A stretch of DNA of 64,000 nt from Rheum nobile (Eukaryota; Streptophyta; Magnoliopsida; Caryophyllales; Polygonaceae): NCBI GenBank assembly GCA_027886185.1, contig WOAB01000893.1, forward strand, positions 1,240,001 to 1,304,000, in the 5' to 3' direction. Of the stretch, positions 55,743-64,000 are shown one piece after another; position 1 is the stretch's first letter, and each line of letters starts with the position of its first letter. A program made the translations under genes and the position numbers. Under the pieces are notes generated by a model. That model was not told the DNA's origin. It searched no databases and saw only the letters and a list, made by a program, of their open reading frames with translations.

Positions 55743-56740
55743 ATCTCCCCTTCTTGGATGCGAAGCATCCCCGCTTCGTCCTTATCGTCAAAAGCAGGAG
55801 GCGTAGAAGGAGAAAGAACAGCGATGTTGAACGTATAGGGGGTAATCTCTCGGGCAGCTCCTCGGGCATCCCATCCCCAAGGTCCTGCAAAGGAGAAGTC
55901 ACGGTGGTAAATCAACAAAATCTTTAACGGTTAAAAGACACGCGAAAGGAGCAAGTAAAAAGCAAGGACGACGTCCCTGAATGATTGGAGAGACATCCCG
56001 AGACCTAGCCAATAGAAGTCGGTCTTCACAAGATCCTTGAATGTCGGGTTGAGCTGGCTTAGGAGGATGTTTTGTTGCTGTTTTTTGTGGCTTCTCACGG
56101 CCAGCTGAGGGCAGTGGATGTCCCTTGGCTTGTTCCAGTTCCTTGACTCGGTTCCTCTCAACTTGATCTTGCAAAATCTCCTTAGGGCTCATAGGAAGCA
56201 ATGTTAACTTTCTTCCATTGTGCATGAAGACGTAGTTGTTGAGAAATTCATCATGAAGAGTTCTCTTGTCAAATTGCCAAAGTTGCCCTAAGAGAAGATG
56301 AGTTGCATCCATGGGCACTACGTCACAAAGCACCGAATCCGCGTAATGACCAATGATGAAATTTATGATGCATTGTTGCATCACAACATTGGAATCATCA
56401 CCCTCGGAGATCCATTGTAGACTATAGGGTTGTGGGTGGGGAGTTGTATCGAACTTGAAGTGCTTGATCACCTTTTCATTAATGATATTGCAACAACTTC
56501 CACCATCTATAATAACACTCAAAGAAGCACCCTGGACCGCACACTTAGTATGAAACAAATTTTCACGTTGGTCAAGTAAGGTACCTTCTTTGGCGGTAAG
56601 AACGCGGCGTGCAACCAAGCTAAGAGGCACGGTGCCTGGCTCATCCATATGGCTGCATATGTATCCAGCCAATTCCTCCTCCTCCTCAAGGCCATAGGTG
56701 TCAAAAACCGGGCCCGGCGTCGGGGGTGTCCTTGTCAAAA
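55743..56740 (-). pseudogene. Gypsy-4 protease and deletion junction
   Basis: The minus frame contains LSLVARRVLTAKEGTLLDQR, SVIIDGGSCCNIINEKVIKH, VVPMDATHLLLGQLWQFDKR and LLPMSPKEILQDQVERNR. It closes at 55899. In another frame, PEELPERLPPIR (pre-RT linker) is visible at about 55865-55830. A tail YTFNIAVLSPSTPPAFDD then leads to the polypurine tract and LTR. This fixes the deletion between the RT start and the integrase end. Confidence 0.82.
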
Positions 56741-58185
56741 GACTCGTAGCCGGAGGTGGTCGTCGAGAAGAGGACGCGCTTGTTGTTGGGGCAGTCCCGC
56801 TGTATGTGGCCACGCCCTTGGCACTTAAAACAGACCTTGTCCCGGGCCTTATCATCGACAGGAGGCGCTCGACACTGCTGTGGCTCGTTGACGCGTGTCG
56901 GTGTGTTGCTCGGTCGAGTGGCCAGCGCCGGCGTTGTAGTCGCGGGAGCGGACTGCAATGAGGAACGCACATCAATAGAAGGGTAACTTGACATAGGGTG
57001 AGAGCCATACCTTGTGTGAGGCTGAGACCAAGACGCTCTCTTAGCCACTTGAGCTTGCGACCATATCTCTTGTGCCGTATGTGCGCACTTTTGGAGGTCT
57101 CGAATGTTAAGCACCCGAAGTTGGTTTCGAATAGGCTCATGCAGGCCACGAAGGAACATACTCTGAAAGTCCTCGTCAGTGTGATGGATACCTGCCTTAT
57201 GGGACAATTCTTCAAGTTCAGCATAAAAATCAAGTGGAGAACGGTTACCTTGGGCCGCTAGTTGTATCTTGAGGAGCATTTCGGAATTGAAGTCCTCGGG
57301 GACATACTTCCTTCGCATGATCCGCATAAGATGGCACCAAGAAGTGACTGGCCGCTCACGGTGATGCTCACGGTCAGCGCAGAAACGATGCCACCAAGCC
57401 TTGGCGGCGCCGTCGAAGTGCAAAGCGGCGGTTGCAACCCGTTCTTCTTCCGGGTAGCGGTAATGATTCAACACATACTCCATGGACTGCTGCCAATCAA
57501 GAAACTTAAGGGGATCAAATTCACCAAAAACGTTTGGAAGTTTTACCTTAATGTCGGAGCAACGCGGTCTATAGCGCCCGGGGCTCGGCCGGCGCCGTTC
57601 CGGTGTGTGGCGGCGGTAGCCATGGCGCGTGGGACGCAGCTCCACGTGGCGTTCCAACTCATACGCCTCATCGTCATCAAATCTGTCCTGGGAGTGGTCC
57701 GAGGCACGGTCAACGTCGTTATCAAGCTCAGACTCGGAATCGTCATACCGCGTATGTTGGCGGCCTCTTTCCCAACGATCATTGGTGTTGACATAAGGAA
57801 GAGGGTCCTTGGAAACGCGAACACGACAACGGGAGGGATCCGAGGAGTAATCCTCATCTCTAGGAGCAAAGGTGGGATTGTACCATACGCGGGACATGTC
57901 ACGCTTAGGAGGGTAGCCTTCAATTTGAGAGCGAATGCGATCATGTGGGGTAGACACGACACATTTACCCTTGCGGACCAATGGTTGGCTGGTTGTGACC
58001 ATCGGGTTCAACATGGGGTCGGTCGTGTGCAACTTCATGCCACTCATGGCCTGACGAAGGTGCTTATTCTCGGCAGTCTGCTCGGCCAGTTGGCGGTGAA
58101 GTGTGTCAATTTGTTCATAAGCGGAGTCCATGTGTCCGGGGCTTCAGTTGCCCGTAGAAGGAGAATGGCTTGTCGTAGAAACCTC
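56701..58185 (-). pseudogene. Gypsy-4 Gag with zinc knuckle
   Basis: An ATG at 58185 (MEVSTTSHSPSTGN) is followed by TGA. The long frame then starts at ATG 58131 with a coiled-coil-like DTLHRQLAEQTAENKHLRQA. The capsid domain has VKLPNVFGEFDPLKFLDWQQ, TAALHFDGAAKAWWHRF, MRRKYVPEDFNSEM, PLDFYAELEELSHKAG and FLRGLHEPIRNQLRV. The zinc knuckle is CFKCQGRGHIQRDC. The frame ends at GGTTTTTGA (56701 region), where the protease frame lies at -1. In gypsy-2 the same two parts share one frame, so an indel is the simpler explanation. Confidence 0.85.
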
Positions 58186-59111
58186 CATAGTACCTATACG
58201 AAGCATATAACACAAGGAGTAAGTTGCACCAAGCAAAAGAACAAGTCCAAGCCAAGTCCTTGTCTCAAAAGTGAACCAAGAAATTTTCCGCTGGGCGTAC
58301 TAATTTTGGTTGCTCGTGAGGAGGGAGAGGCTTGAACGGAAGGCAATAAAGCAAGAACTAGCAAATCACGTCCCAAACAACACACAAATTTCCAAGTGCA
58401 AGCAGATCAAATCAAGTTTCTCAAAATTAATCACAAGAGAGTTGAAAATTTTTGTCCTTTTCAATGAGAGTTGCGTAGAGACATGAAAGAAGAGAAGATG
58501 GAGTATGACCGTATGGTGCGTTCTCTGCCTTTTCTTTTGTTTCTTTTGTTTTTGAGGCTTCCGTCTTCCCAAACCTTTTTTTTTGTTTGATGGAAGGTGA
58601 GAATGGTATATTTGTTTTTGTTTATACGGTCACACTGTTTTTTTTTTTATATGATTTGGAATCAAGCAAGAAAGAACCACACAAGCAAGTGCAGGAAAAG
58701 AAAGAAGAGACAAAGCAACTATGAGGGAATAAGATCTAACAACTAGTCGAGCAATTAATCCAAAGATGAAGCAAGAATTAATCAACAAGAAACAAGGAAA
58801 TCAAATATGCAAGTAAGGAAACAAGATATTGCTAGAAGGAGAGATTTAAGGGCTATTGAAAAGTCAAAGATTACTCTTGTTGAAGAGTAAGCAAAACCTA
58901 GGGAAAATTAGGGTTGTAGCCGTGAGGGAGAGAGAGAGGGTGGGGGACGGTGATGGTGGTAGTGGCGGACGGTGGTGGTGGTGTGGTGGTGGTGTTCACG
59001 GCGGGGACAATTCCGGCAAGTGGCGGTGGTGAGAAAACAAAATTCTGGGTTTTGCAAGAGGAAAATTGCAAGGAATCACAATAAGAGAGAAGAACAAACT
59101 TAGCTTGGATA
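58186..59111 (-). other. Gypsy-4 leader with GGT-rich microsatellite
   Basis: This untranslated leader lies between PBS and gag. The plus strand at 58935-59035 is a run of GGTGGT/GGCGG words. No gene is supported. Confidence 0.6.
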
Positions 59112-59124
59112 GGCTCTGATGCCA
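59112..59124 (-). other. Gypsy-4 primer-binding site
   Basis: The minus strand is TGGCATCAGAGCC, the same one-mismatch initiator tRNA-Met site as gypsy-2. It lies two bases inside the LTR end. Confidence 0.82.
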
Positions 59125-59126
59125 GT

Positions 59127-59941
59127 TGATGCGAACAACCCCTGAAGTGTCGTTTGCAACGCAGGATCTTTGGTTCCTCAAGCTTGTAGTTGAATCCTTC
59201 TCTTCCGTAGCCAAAGTGATGGCATTCCTAGGGCTAAAGAGATAGCCTTCAAACTCGATCAAAGTGATGATCACTAGACATCGAAGAGACGGTGATTGAA
59301 TGATTGCTTGAAGCGACGAGCTACGGGATAGTTTGATCCGTGGGATCGAAGGGTTTGGATGTGAGATTCAAGGAAGGAGCGTACTCAACTTTACTACTCA
59401 AATCAACATCAAGTTTACAAACTAGGGTTTTCTAAGTTTAAATACCGTCAAAGTAATATTTCCTAAAAGAAAAGATCTCGGAAAAATAATTCACGCCGCG
59501 TCAGGACTACCGCACGGTTTGTTACAAACCGTGCAATTCAACTAAAAGCAATGTTTTGGCTGGTGCACGGTTTGCATGCAACACCGCACGGTTTGCAGCA
59601 AACCGTGTAGTTCAACTGAGAGCTCTAAATTTTGCTGGTGCACGGTTTGCATGCAACACCGCACGGTTTGCAGCAAACCGTGCACTTTTACTGAACGACA
59701 TTCTGATGCTTTCTCGTCCGGCGTCGACTAAGGCGGGACCTCACCTAATCCTTCATAGGTCAAGAGAAGGACCCATTTAGGACTAGATGAACCCGCATCA
59801 CTTGCGTCCACCCGCGAGACTAATGATTGTGTTGCTCGCTCCATTGCCCTTGTGCGAGATCTTGTTATCGGGTCATTCGAGCGCACCTTCATTGCATCCT
59901 CTTCGTCCTTCGCCGTCATCGAGGGGGTCATGGAGCTATCA
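59127..59941 (-). repeat. Gypsy-4 5' LTR
   Basis: This 815-bp LTR reads TGATAGCTCC at its start (minus strand) and GTTCGCATCA at its end. It contains the hairpin tandem array at 59512-59690. The outer end abuts the Ulp1-like coding fragment at 59942. Confidence 0.88.
59512..59690. repeat. 75-bp tandem repeat with perfect hairpins in the gypsy-4 LTR
   Basis: GCACGGTTTG-(TTA or CAG)-CAAACCGTG(C/T) occurs at 59512-59534, 59586-59608 and 59661-59683: a 10-bp stem with a 3-nt loop at 74-75 bp period. Between them each unit has a half-site gtgcacggtttgcatgcaacac. The array is within the LTR, so it would be transcribed at one or both RNA ends. Confidence 0.9.
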
Positions 59942-60308
59942 GTTTTAAGGTTTCTTCCTCACTTCATGACACAGTACCCGCCTCTTGCCAAGAAATTTGA
60001 ACATCGGGGTACTAAAGAGATTAAATTTTCAAGAATTCAAGGACTGAAGCAGAACAAGCGCGGGTAAGTCGAAATATCAATCCCCTTACCAATTTTATTA
60101 TATACTTCATCTAAGTAACTTTATTGCATTTTGTGTTCGTAGTCATGACTGTGGGATATACACTCTGAAACACATCGAGTTGCTCAGTGTTGGTTGGAAA
60201 AATCTTGACGTTGTGGCAGACACATTTATTGACGGCTTCAGGAGCGACATGGCTCACAGCGTGTTTGACGGGGTATGGAGGTCAAGCCTAAGGAACCCCA
60301 GCATTTAA
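59942..60308 (+). pseudogene. Ulp1-type (C48) cysteine protease C-terminal fragment
   Basis: Two exons (59942-60063, 60143-60308) join across a GT-AG intron in phase. The first gives PHFMTQYPPLAKKFEHRG and IKFSRIQGLKQNK; the second GHDCGIYTLKHIELLSVG and then a tail ending at TAA 60306-60308. The motif G-x-DCG-x-Y-x-LK-x-IE holds the catalytic Cys of Ulp1/SENP-like proteases, which remove SUMO-type modifiers. The upstream part with the catalytic His and Asp is missing; the gypsy-4 LTR starts exactly at the 5' end. Ulp1-like domains in plants are often carried by MULE transposons, and a MULE transposase lies at 63.3-64 kb. Confidence 0.7.
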
Positions 60309-60837
60309 GTTGGATATTTGGATAAAACATTAGGTTCTTTTTGTGATTTGGATGGCATTTGCTTAGATAACGTACTTTTGGAAGACGTTTGTTTAGATTA
60401 CATACAATGTTACGACAACTTATTTATAGATGTGGTAGTTGAATGCCAGTTAAATGGCAGTTATGTGCGTGTAGGTTAAATGGAAGTTACATGACACTTA
60501 AATGGCATTCGAATGACAGTTGTGTCAAATAATATAGGGACATTGACTGACTTCATAATATACATATTAAGAAGTAGCATGACAAGATGAATGTAAAAAG
60601 GGGTGTGGGATACACAACTAACTGTAACAGGGTATTGGCTCTACTAACTCCTTTTTTAGAAGAGACAATAAAAAACTCCAAACCGTCATGAAGTTAGCCG
60701 TAATTGCCTACCAACTCCAATTTACGCTGATTAGACAAGATATACAGTGATATGACATTAACACTAGTAATTAAATTAAGAATATATTAGAGCACCGTCA
60801 TAAATGTATCTGTAACTGCCAACCAACCCAAAACCTC
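60309..60837. other. Non-coding stretch with repeated AAATGGCAGTTA words
   Basis: No gene is supported. At 60438-60530 variants of aaatg(g/a)(c/a)agtta occur four to five times at short intervals. The stretch leads to the TATA box at 60838. Confidence 0.5.
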
Positions 60838-60846
60838 TTTATATAC
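60838..60846 (+). promoter_or_regulatory. TATA box upstream of the ORF at 60942
   Basis: TTTATATAC lies 104 bp before the ATG, with a pyrimidine- and A-rich leader free of ATG after it. This is a textbook plant promoter spacing. Confidence 0.6.
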
Positions 60847-60941
60847 CCCATCTTCTGTAGTCATATTTCATCATCCACAACTCTTCTCAACATCTTCCAC
60901 CTTCTACAGAACTCCAAATTCCCTACTATTCCTTCGTTTTC

Positions 60942-61358
60942 ATGAATGATCAGCCGTACGAACATAGGGTGTTTACCACCGTCCATACAAGAGGGAGAAT
61001 CCTCCCTTCGAGGGGAGCAATGGCCAGAAATTTGACCCACTACTACCAAGGTGGGACGACCCAAAACTGGTGTCCTTTGTCTGAAATGGTAAAGGATGTT
61101 TGGTGGCTCATTAACCAACTTTATCATTTTAACAATTGTAAAAGGGACGCTTCTTACTTCTTCAAAGTTGTGCCCCCCGACGGCGGCCCTCGTACCTTGA
61201 GGGCCTTGCAGAATCGTGGAGACACAGCCGTCCTTACAGCCCTTGGTAGAACAGTGGCGTTCATTAACATATATGTCATGACCGGAGATGTTGTTCAAGA
61301 ACTTCCGCAACGCGATGGCCTAGATTCATCGGTCTCCTCTGCATCAGTGTTTATGTAA
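60942..61358 (+). CDS. ORF of unknown function, 138 codons
   Basis: ATG 60942 to TAA 61358, uninterrupted, with a TATA box and clean leader. It contains HYYQGGTTQNWCPLSEMV, VWWLINQLYHFNNCK, SYFFKVVPPDGGPRTLRALQ and FINIYVMTGDV, and ends in a Ser-rich tail. I do not recognise a family with confidence. The pattern hYxGG, a helix, a beta-rich middle and a final INIYV is loosely like the PB1-like N-terminal domain of MULE transposases. Downstream sequence (61438-61570) is shared with the region after the B3 gene, suggesting the two units arose or moved together. Confidence 0.5.
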   Translation: MNDQPYEHRVFTTVHTRGRILPSRGAMARNLTHYYQGGTTQNWCPLSEMVKDVWWLINQLYHFNNCKRDASYFFKVVPPDGGPRTLRALQNRGDTAVLTALGRTVAFINIYVMTGDVVQELPQRDGLDSSVSSASVFM

Positions 61359-62141
61359 TATTTAGTATTTTATTAAGTAATTTAGTGTAGTGACTATGTA
61401 ATGTCACGTAGTATTTAGTAGGTTATCAAGTATTTTGTAATGCATGTTAGTGTAATGAGTATATAATGTCATGTAGGAACTGTATAATGTCATGTAGGAA
61501 TTGTATAATGTCATATAGTGACTATATAATGTCACATAAATGTAGTGCTTTATGAATCATATTATGTATTTCCGTTTTATATAATACAGTACTTTATGAT
61601 AATGTCGTATAATATAGTACTTTATGACATATTAAAGATAACAGGCCAACACAGTTAGTATGACATGCCCAAAATGCCATATTAGGCCCAATTTCTGAGC
61701 GGTTCCTTAGAGCATACAATGCCATATTAGGGCCAATTTCTGACCGGTTTAACAATTATATTAAGAACTTGTTATGAACCCGGTTTAACAGACTATTATG
61801 TATTGTTCCAAAATGGGTTTGACTTCATTTCATCTATCTCAATTTGGGTAAGTTTTCTAGGGTTTGTCAGGATTGAGCAGCCGAAATCAAATTGACCCCA
61901 TTTGGAGAGAGTTCAACCACAATCAACACCATTTGACTCACAAAAAAGGAAGTCCAAGTATTATTATACATTTAGCATGGTTATTTTTAAATTGTTTCGA
62001 AACGTTTACCTTGGATTCAAACACATGGAGTTGCTAAAGTGATATTCTGAGTTTCAATAAAAGTCTCTCTTTGGAACTGGGTATGATATTTGCTTTACCG
62101 TATTGAATCAAAGTCCTCTTCTATGTGGTACTGTTAATAGG
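61359..62141. other. Intergenic, with 21-bp tandem repeats
   Basis: At 61455-61545 about four units of tataatgtca(t/c)(g/a)tag-type sequence repeat at about 21 bp. The block 61438-61570 is homologous to 62847-62938. No gene is supported in the rest. A weak coding-like stretch before 62142 was not resolved. Confidence 0.55.
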
Positions 62142-62741
62142 ATGCCAAACAATGTGATTGATATCAGCTCTGAATCCGACTTAGTCGAAGACAACAGTTA
62201 CACCACTTACAGTATCGGAGAGTACAACAGTGGCGACCACCCAATTATTCTTGAAGATGATGGAGATGTTGATGATGATGAAGATGATGAAGATGTTGGA
62301 GATGTTGCAGCTGAACCAACATCGGCAATACAAAGAGCCCAAGCTTTTCCATGTGACAAGAATAATAGTTTCGTTGTTTTAATGAAACAAACCAATGTCC
62401 AATGCGACTATCATCTGGTAGGATTACTTCATAATATTATGTAAATGTTTGATAAGGATTACTTCATAATATCAACTTGCAATGCACTTACTAATATGCA
62501 GGGTGTCCCGAGCAAACATGATATCAAATTCTTGAGTGCTACAAGAACCACTGAAGTCATCCTGAATTATGGTATGGTTGCTTGGCCCGTGTCTGTCGCA
62601 AAAAGTGGGAATCGCTACAGATTTGGCACAAGCTAGAGGCAATTTGTAATTGACAATGAATTGGAAATCAACGATGCATGTGTATTTGAAATAGTGAGTC
62701 GCCGCAATGTTATATACAACGTTACCATTTTCAAAGCTTAG
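62142..62741 (+). pseudogene. B3 DNA-binding domain gene with premature stop
   Basis: ATG 62142 (MPNNVIDISSESD) leads through an acidic Asp/Glu run to FPCDKNNSFVVLMKQTNV. An intron (62418-62501, GT-AG, phase 0) separates it from GVPSKHDIKFL, VILNYGMVAWPVSVAKSGN and, past TAG 62634-62636, RQFVIDNELEINDACVFEIV ending NVTIFKA at 62741. Strand order, the WPV block, the F-x-x-DNEL-x-DACVFE block and the final beta strand match the plant B3 fold (REM-like), which binds DNA. The stop replaces a residue that is usually Trp (TGG to TAG). It is otherwise complete for one B3 domain. Confidence 0.75.
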
Positions 62742-63296
62742 ATGTCTGCTTTTAGTATTATTTTGAATTTGAAGAATGTAACTCTATGGTGATGGTTTTG
62801 TTGGTTTAAATTAGTTGTGTTGAACATCTTTACTACAACTACTGTGGTAATACATGTTAGTGTCGTGAACATATAATGTCATGTAGTGACTATATAATGT
62901 CACGTAAATGTAGTGATTTAGGAAGCATGTTATGTATGGCCGAGGATGGTTTATGTTTTTCCTGTGTGTTATTCAGATGCCACTCATGTTGTTCGGTAGG
63001 TTATTTGAAACCATATTGAATCTGTCATGATAAATATGGAAGAATAACAAGTGGGATCAAGGGGTACAGAATAGAGTGAAACTTCTGTCATATGAATTTA
63101 ATCAAAAGTAGTCAATATTGATTTTGTCAGGATATAAATGTAGTCATGACAGGATAGAGTTACAGTAACTACCGAACGACTAAATATCATTTCTACGAAA
63201 AGTAATATGAGTGGTCAGAGATCCTTCAAGAGTTTGGATCTCTTAATACACATATTAACAAAATAGATAATTACAGAGTTAACACAATTAACCTCA
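62742..63296. other. Intergenic, with repeat shared with 61.4 kb
   Basis: 62847-62938 (taatacatgttagtgt ... gtagtgatttaggaagcatgttatgta) is a diverged copy of 61438-61570, lacking two of its 21-bp units. No gene is supported. Confidence 0.6.
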
Positions 63297-64000
63297 TCAT
63301 GGGCCGGCTGAGGGGTTAGGACAGTTTCGTGAGTCATGGCCGAGAGTGCCACAACTTCCACACCTTCTCCTCAGGACCTTGTATTCTCCACGTGACGGGA
63401 TTCTTTTCTTCCTTGGTCTTCTAGATTTCCTCCTAACATCCGGGGGTAAACATGCTCTATTCAAGACCGTGTCAGGAACTTCCCAACGCTCAAATGCAGG
63501 AATCAGATATAAAGTTTCCTTGTACACTTCCTTCCACTGTTCAACAGTAAAGAGGGGATGATCAAGATTGACAGGATCCACACCACAATCCTTCACAGCC
63601 GCTATTGCATGCGCACAAAGAATTTGGTCAACTTGGAAGACGTTGCAGTAGCAAGTTCGAGCATGCAGATTTACCAAGAATGTAGTTCCATAGGCATGCA
63701 CTTGAAACTCATTGATTTAGCCTACTCACAACCATTGTCAACGATTTCAAATAAATACCTTCTAGCTCACGACAAACTGTCGGGGTCAGCAGATCAGAAT
63801 GTCACTCTCCCTTTAATCTCTTGTCATAAAACCACTGATTCATGACATTCAGTATACCATCAAGCAACCCAATCAACGGCATTCGACGCGGGCCCACTAA
63901 GCGACTATTAACGGATTCCGCATTGTTGGGCGTCATAATGTTGAATCTGTTTGCGGGCATATGCGACCTTGTCCAGGCTTCAAATCCAACACCCCTGAGG
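63297..64000 (-). pseudogene. MULE (mudrA-like) transposase C-terminal part, runs off the window
   Basis: From the window edge the minus strand reads GFEAWTRSHMPANRFNIMTP, NAESVNSRLVGPRRMPLIGL and MNQWFYDKR, the end of the MULE transposase core. Frameshifts follow. Frame 63701-63297 then holds the SWIM zinc finger CYCNVFQVDQILCAHAIA (C-x-C-x9-C-x-H), a basic segment RRKSRRPRKKRIPSRGE and a CCHC knuckle CGSCGTLGHDSRNC, ending at TGA. This transposase excises and inserts Mutator-like DNA elements. The catalytic region lies beyond the window. Stops near 63800 and 63710 show decay. Confidence 0.85.

Larger units (their letters stand above)
55637..59941 (-). mobile_element. Gypsy-4: RT-less Ty3/gypsy element
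   Basis: This minus-strand element has a 5' LTR at 59127-59941, a PBS, a leader, gag (58185-56701), protease (56740-55899) and a short integrase tail. A polypurine tract (agaaggggagat) and the first 106 bp of the 3' LTR (55742-55637) follow, where gypsy-3 interrupts it. Just after the protease the sequence has MPEELPERLPPIR, the segment immediately before RT, and within a few residues reads the end of integrase. RT, RNase H and the integrase core are therefore deleted. The continuation of its 3' LTR is not in the window. Confidence 0.85.

Noticed and set aside
56695..56745. Programmed -1 frameshift between gypsy-4 Gag and protease at GGTTTTTGA
   Set aside because: In gypsy-2 the two parts share one frame, so a single indel is simpler. 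I see no clear stimulatory structure downstream by eye.
57262..58335. 357-codon plus-strand frame opposite gypsy-4 gag
   Set aside because: It is the antisense shadow of a well-recognised Gag domain, has no promoter-like features and no recognisable domain.
59512..59690. Hairpin array as microRNA precursors
   Set aside because: Stems are only 10 bp with 3-nt loops, too short for plant miRNA processing.
1..64000. tRNA, rRNA or other structured RNA genes
   Set aside because: No cloverleaf with A and B boxes or rRNA-like stretch was found by reading. The tRNA-like words seen are primer-binding sites or SINE sequence.

Overview
The window is eudicot-like nuclear plant DNA. It holds one intact, multi-exon host gene (a BTB/POZ protein, CDS 35346-40387, 13 exons) surrounded by retrotransposons of every major plant class. 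No bacterial-type genes, rRNA, tRNA or CRISPR arrays are visible. The plant assignment rests on the GT-AG introns, the Ty1/copia, Ty3/gypsy, LINE, SINE, hAT and MULE families present, and the BTB protein. The species cannot be named from the sequence.

Left half (about 2.3-35.1 kb): a single minus-strand LINE has been cut into pieces by later insertions. Its poly(A) end is at 2291-2300 and its ORF1 remnant lies at 34.5-35.1 kb. Three insertions split it: gypsy-1 (Tat-type Ty3/gypsy, 2757-18533), copia-2 (19257-25420) and copia-1 (26727-33382). Two of these were hit again. Gypsy-2 (13005-18405) sits inside the 5' LTR of gypsy-1, and a gypsy-type LTR (about 22229-24073) sits inside copia-2. Target-site duplications (TSDs) are readable for gypsy-1 (ggaat/agaat), gypsy-2 (ctcat), copia-2 (ttaag) and copia-1 (agtag). 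The LINE reading frame resumes across the breaks.

Gypsy-1 has about 5 kb between integrase and 3' LTR that reads as genes on the opposite strand. One is a spliced, now decayed antisense ORF with its own TATA box and an 8-bp-TSD hAT MITE at an acceptor splice site. The other is a separate small TATA-driven ORF (7238-7540).

Right half: the BTB gene is followed by an AT-rich spacer with a MITE, then a second full-length LINE (43947-49530, 14-bp TSD, poly(A)). Its ORF1 stop and ORF2 start overlap as ATGA. After another AT-rich block with a diverged direct repeat come two more related Ty3/gypsy elements (52.4-55.6 and 55.6-59.9 kb). Like gypsy-2, they retain gag, protease and integrase-tail remnants but lack reverse transcriptase, RNase H and the integrase core. 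The LTR of the last contains a 75-bp tandem repeat with perfect hairpins.

Right end (59.9-64 kb): a truncated Ulp1-type protease domain, a TATA-driven ORF of unknown function, a B3-domain gene with a premature stop, and the C-terminal part of a MULE transposase running off the window. The unknown ORF and the B3 gene are followed by the same diverged 3' tail, so this may be a composite MULE cargo region. Most transposon genes here are broken; copia-1, with one in-frame stop in about 1392 codons, is the least damaged.
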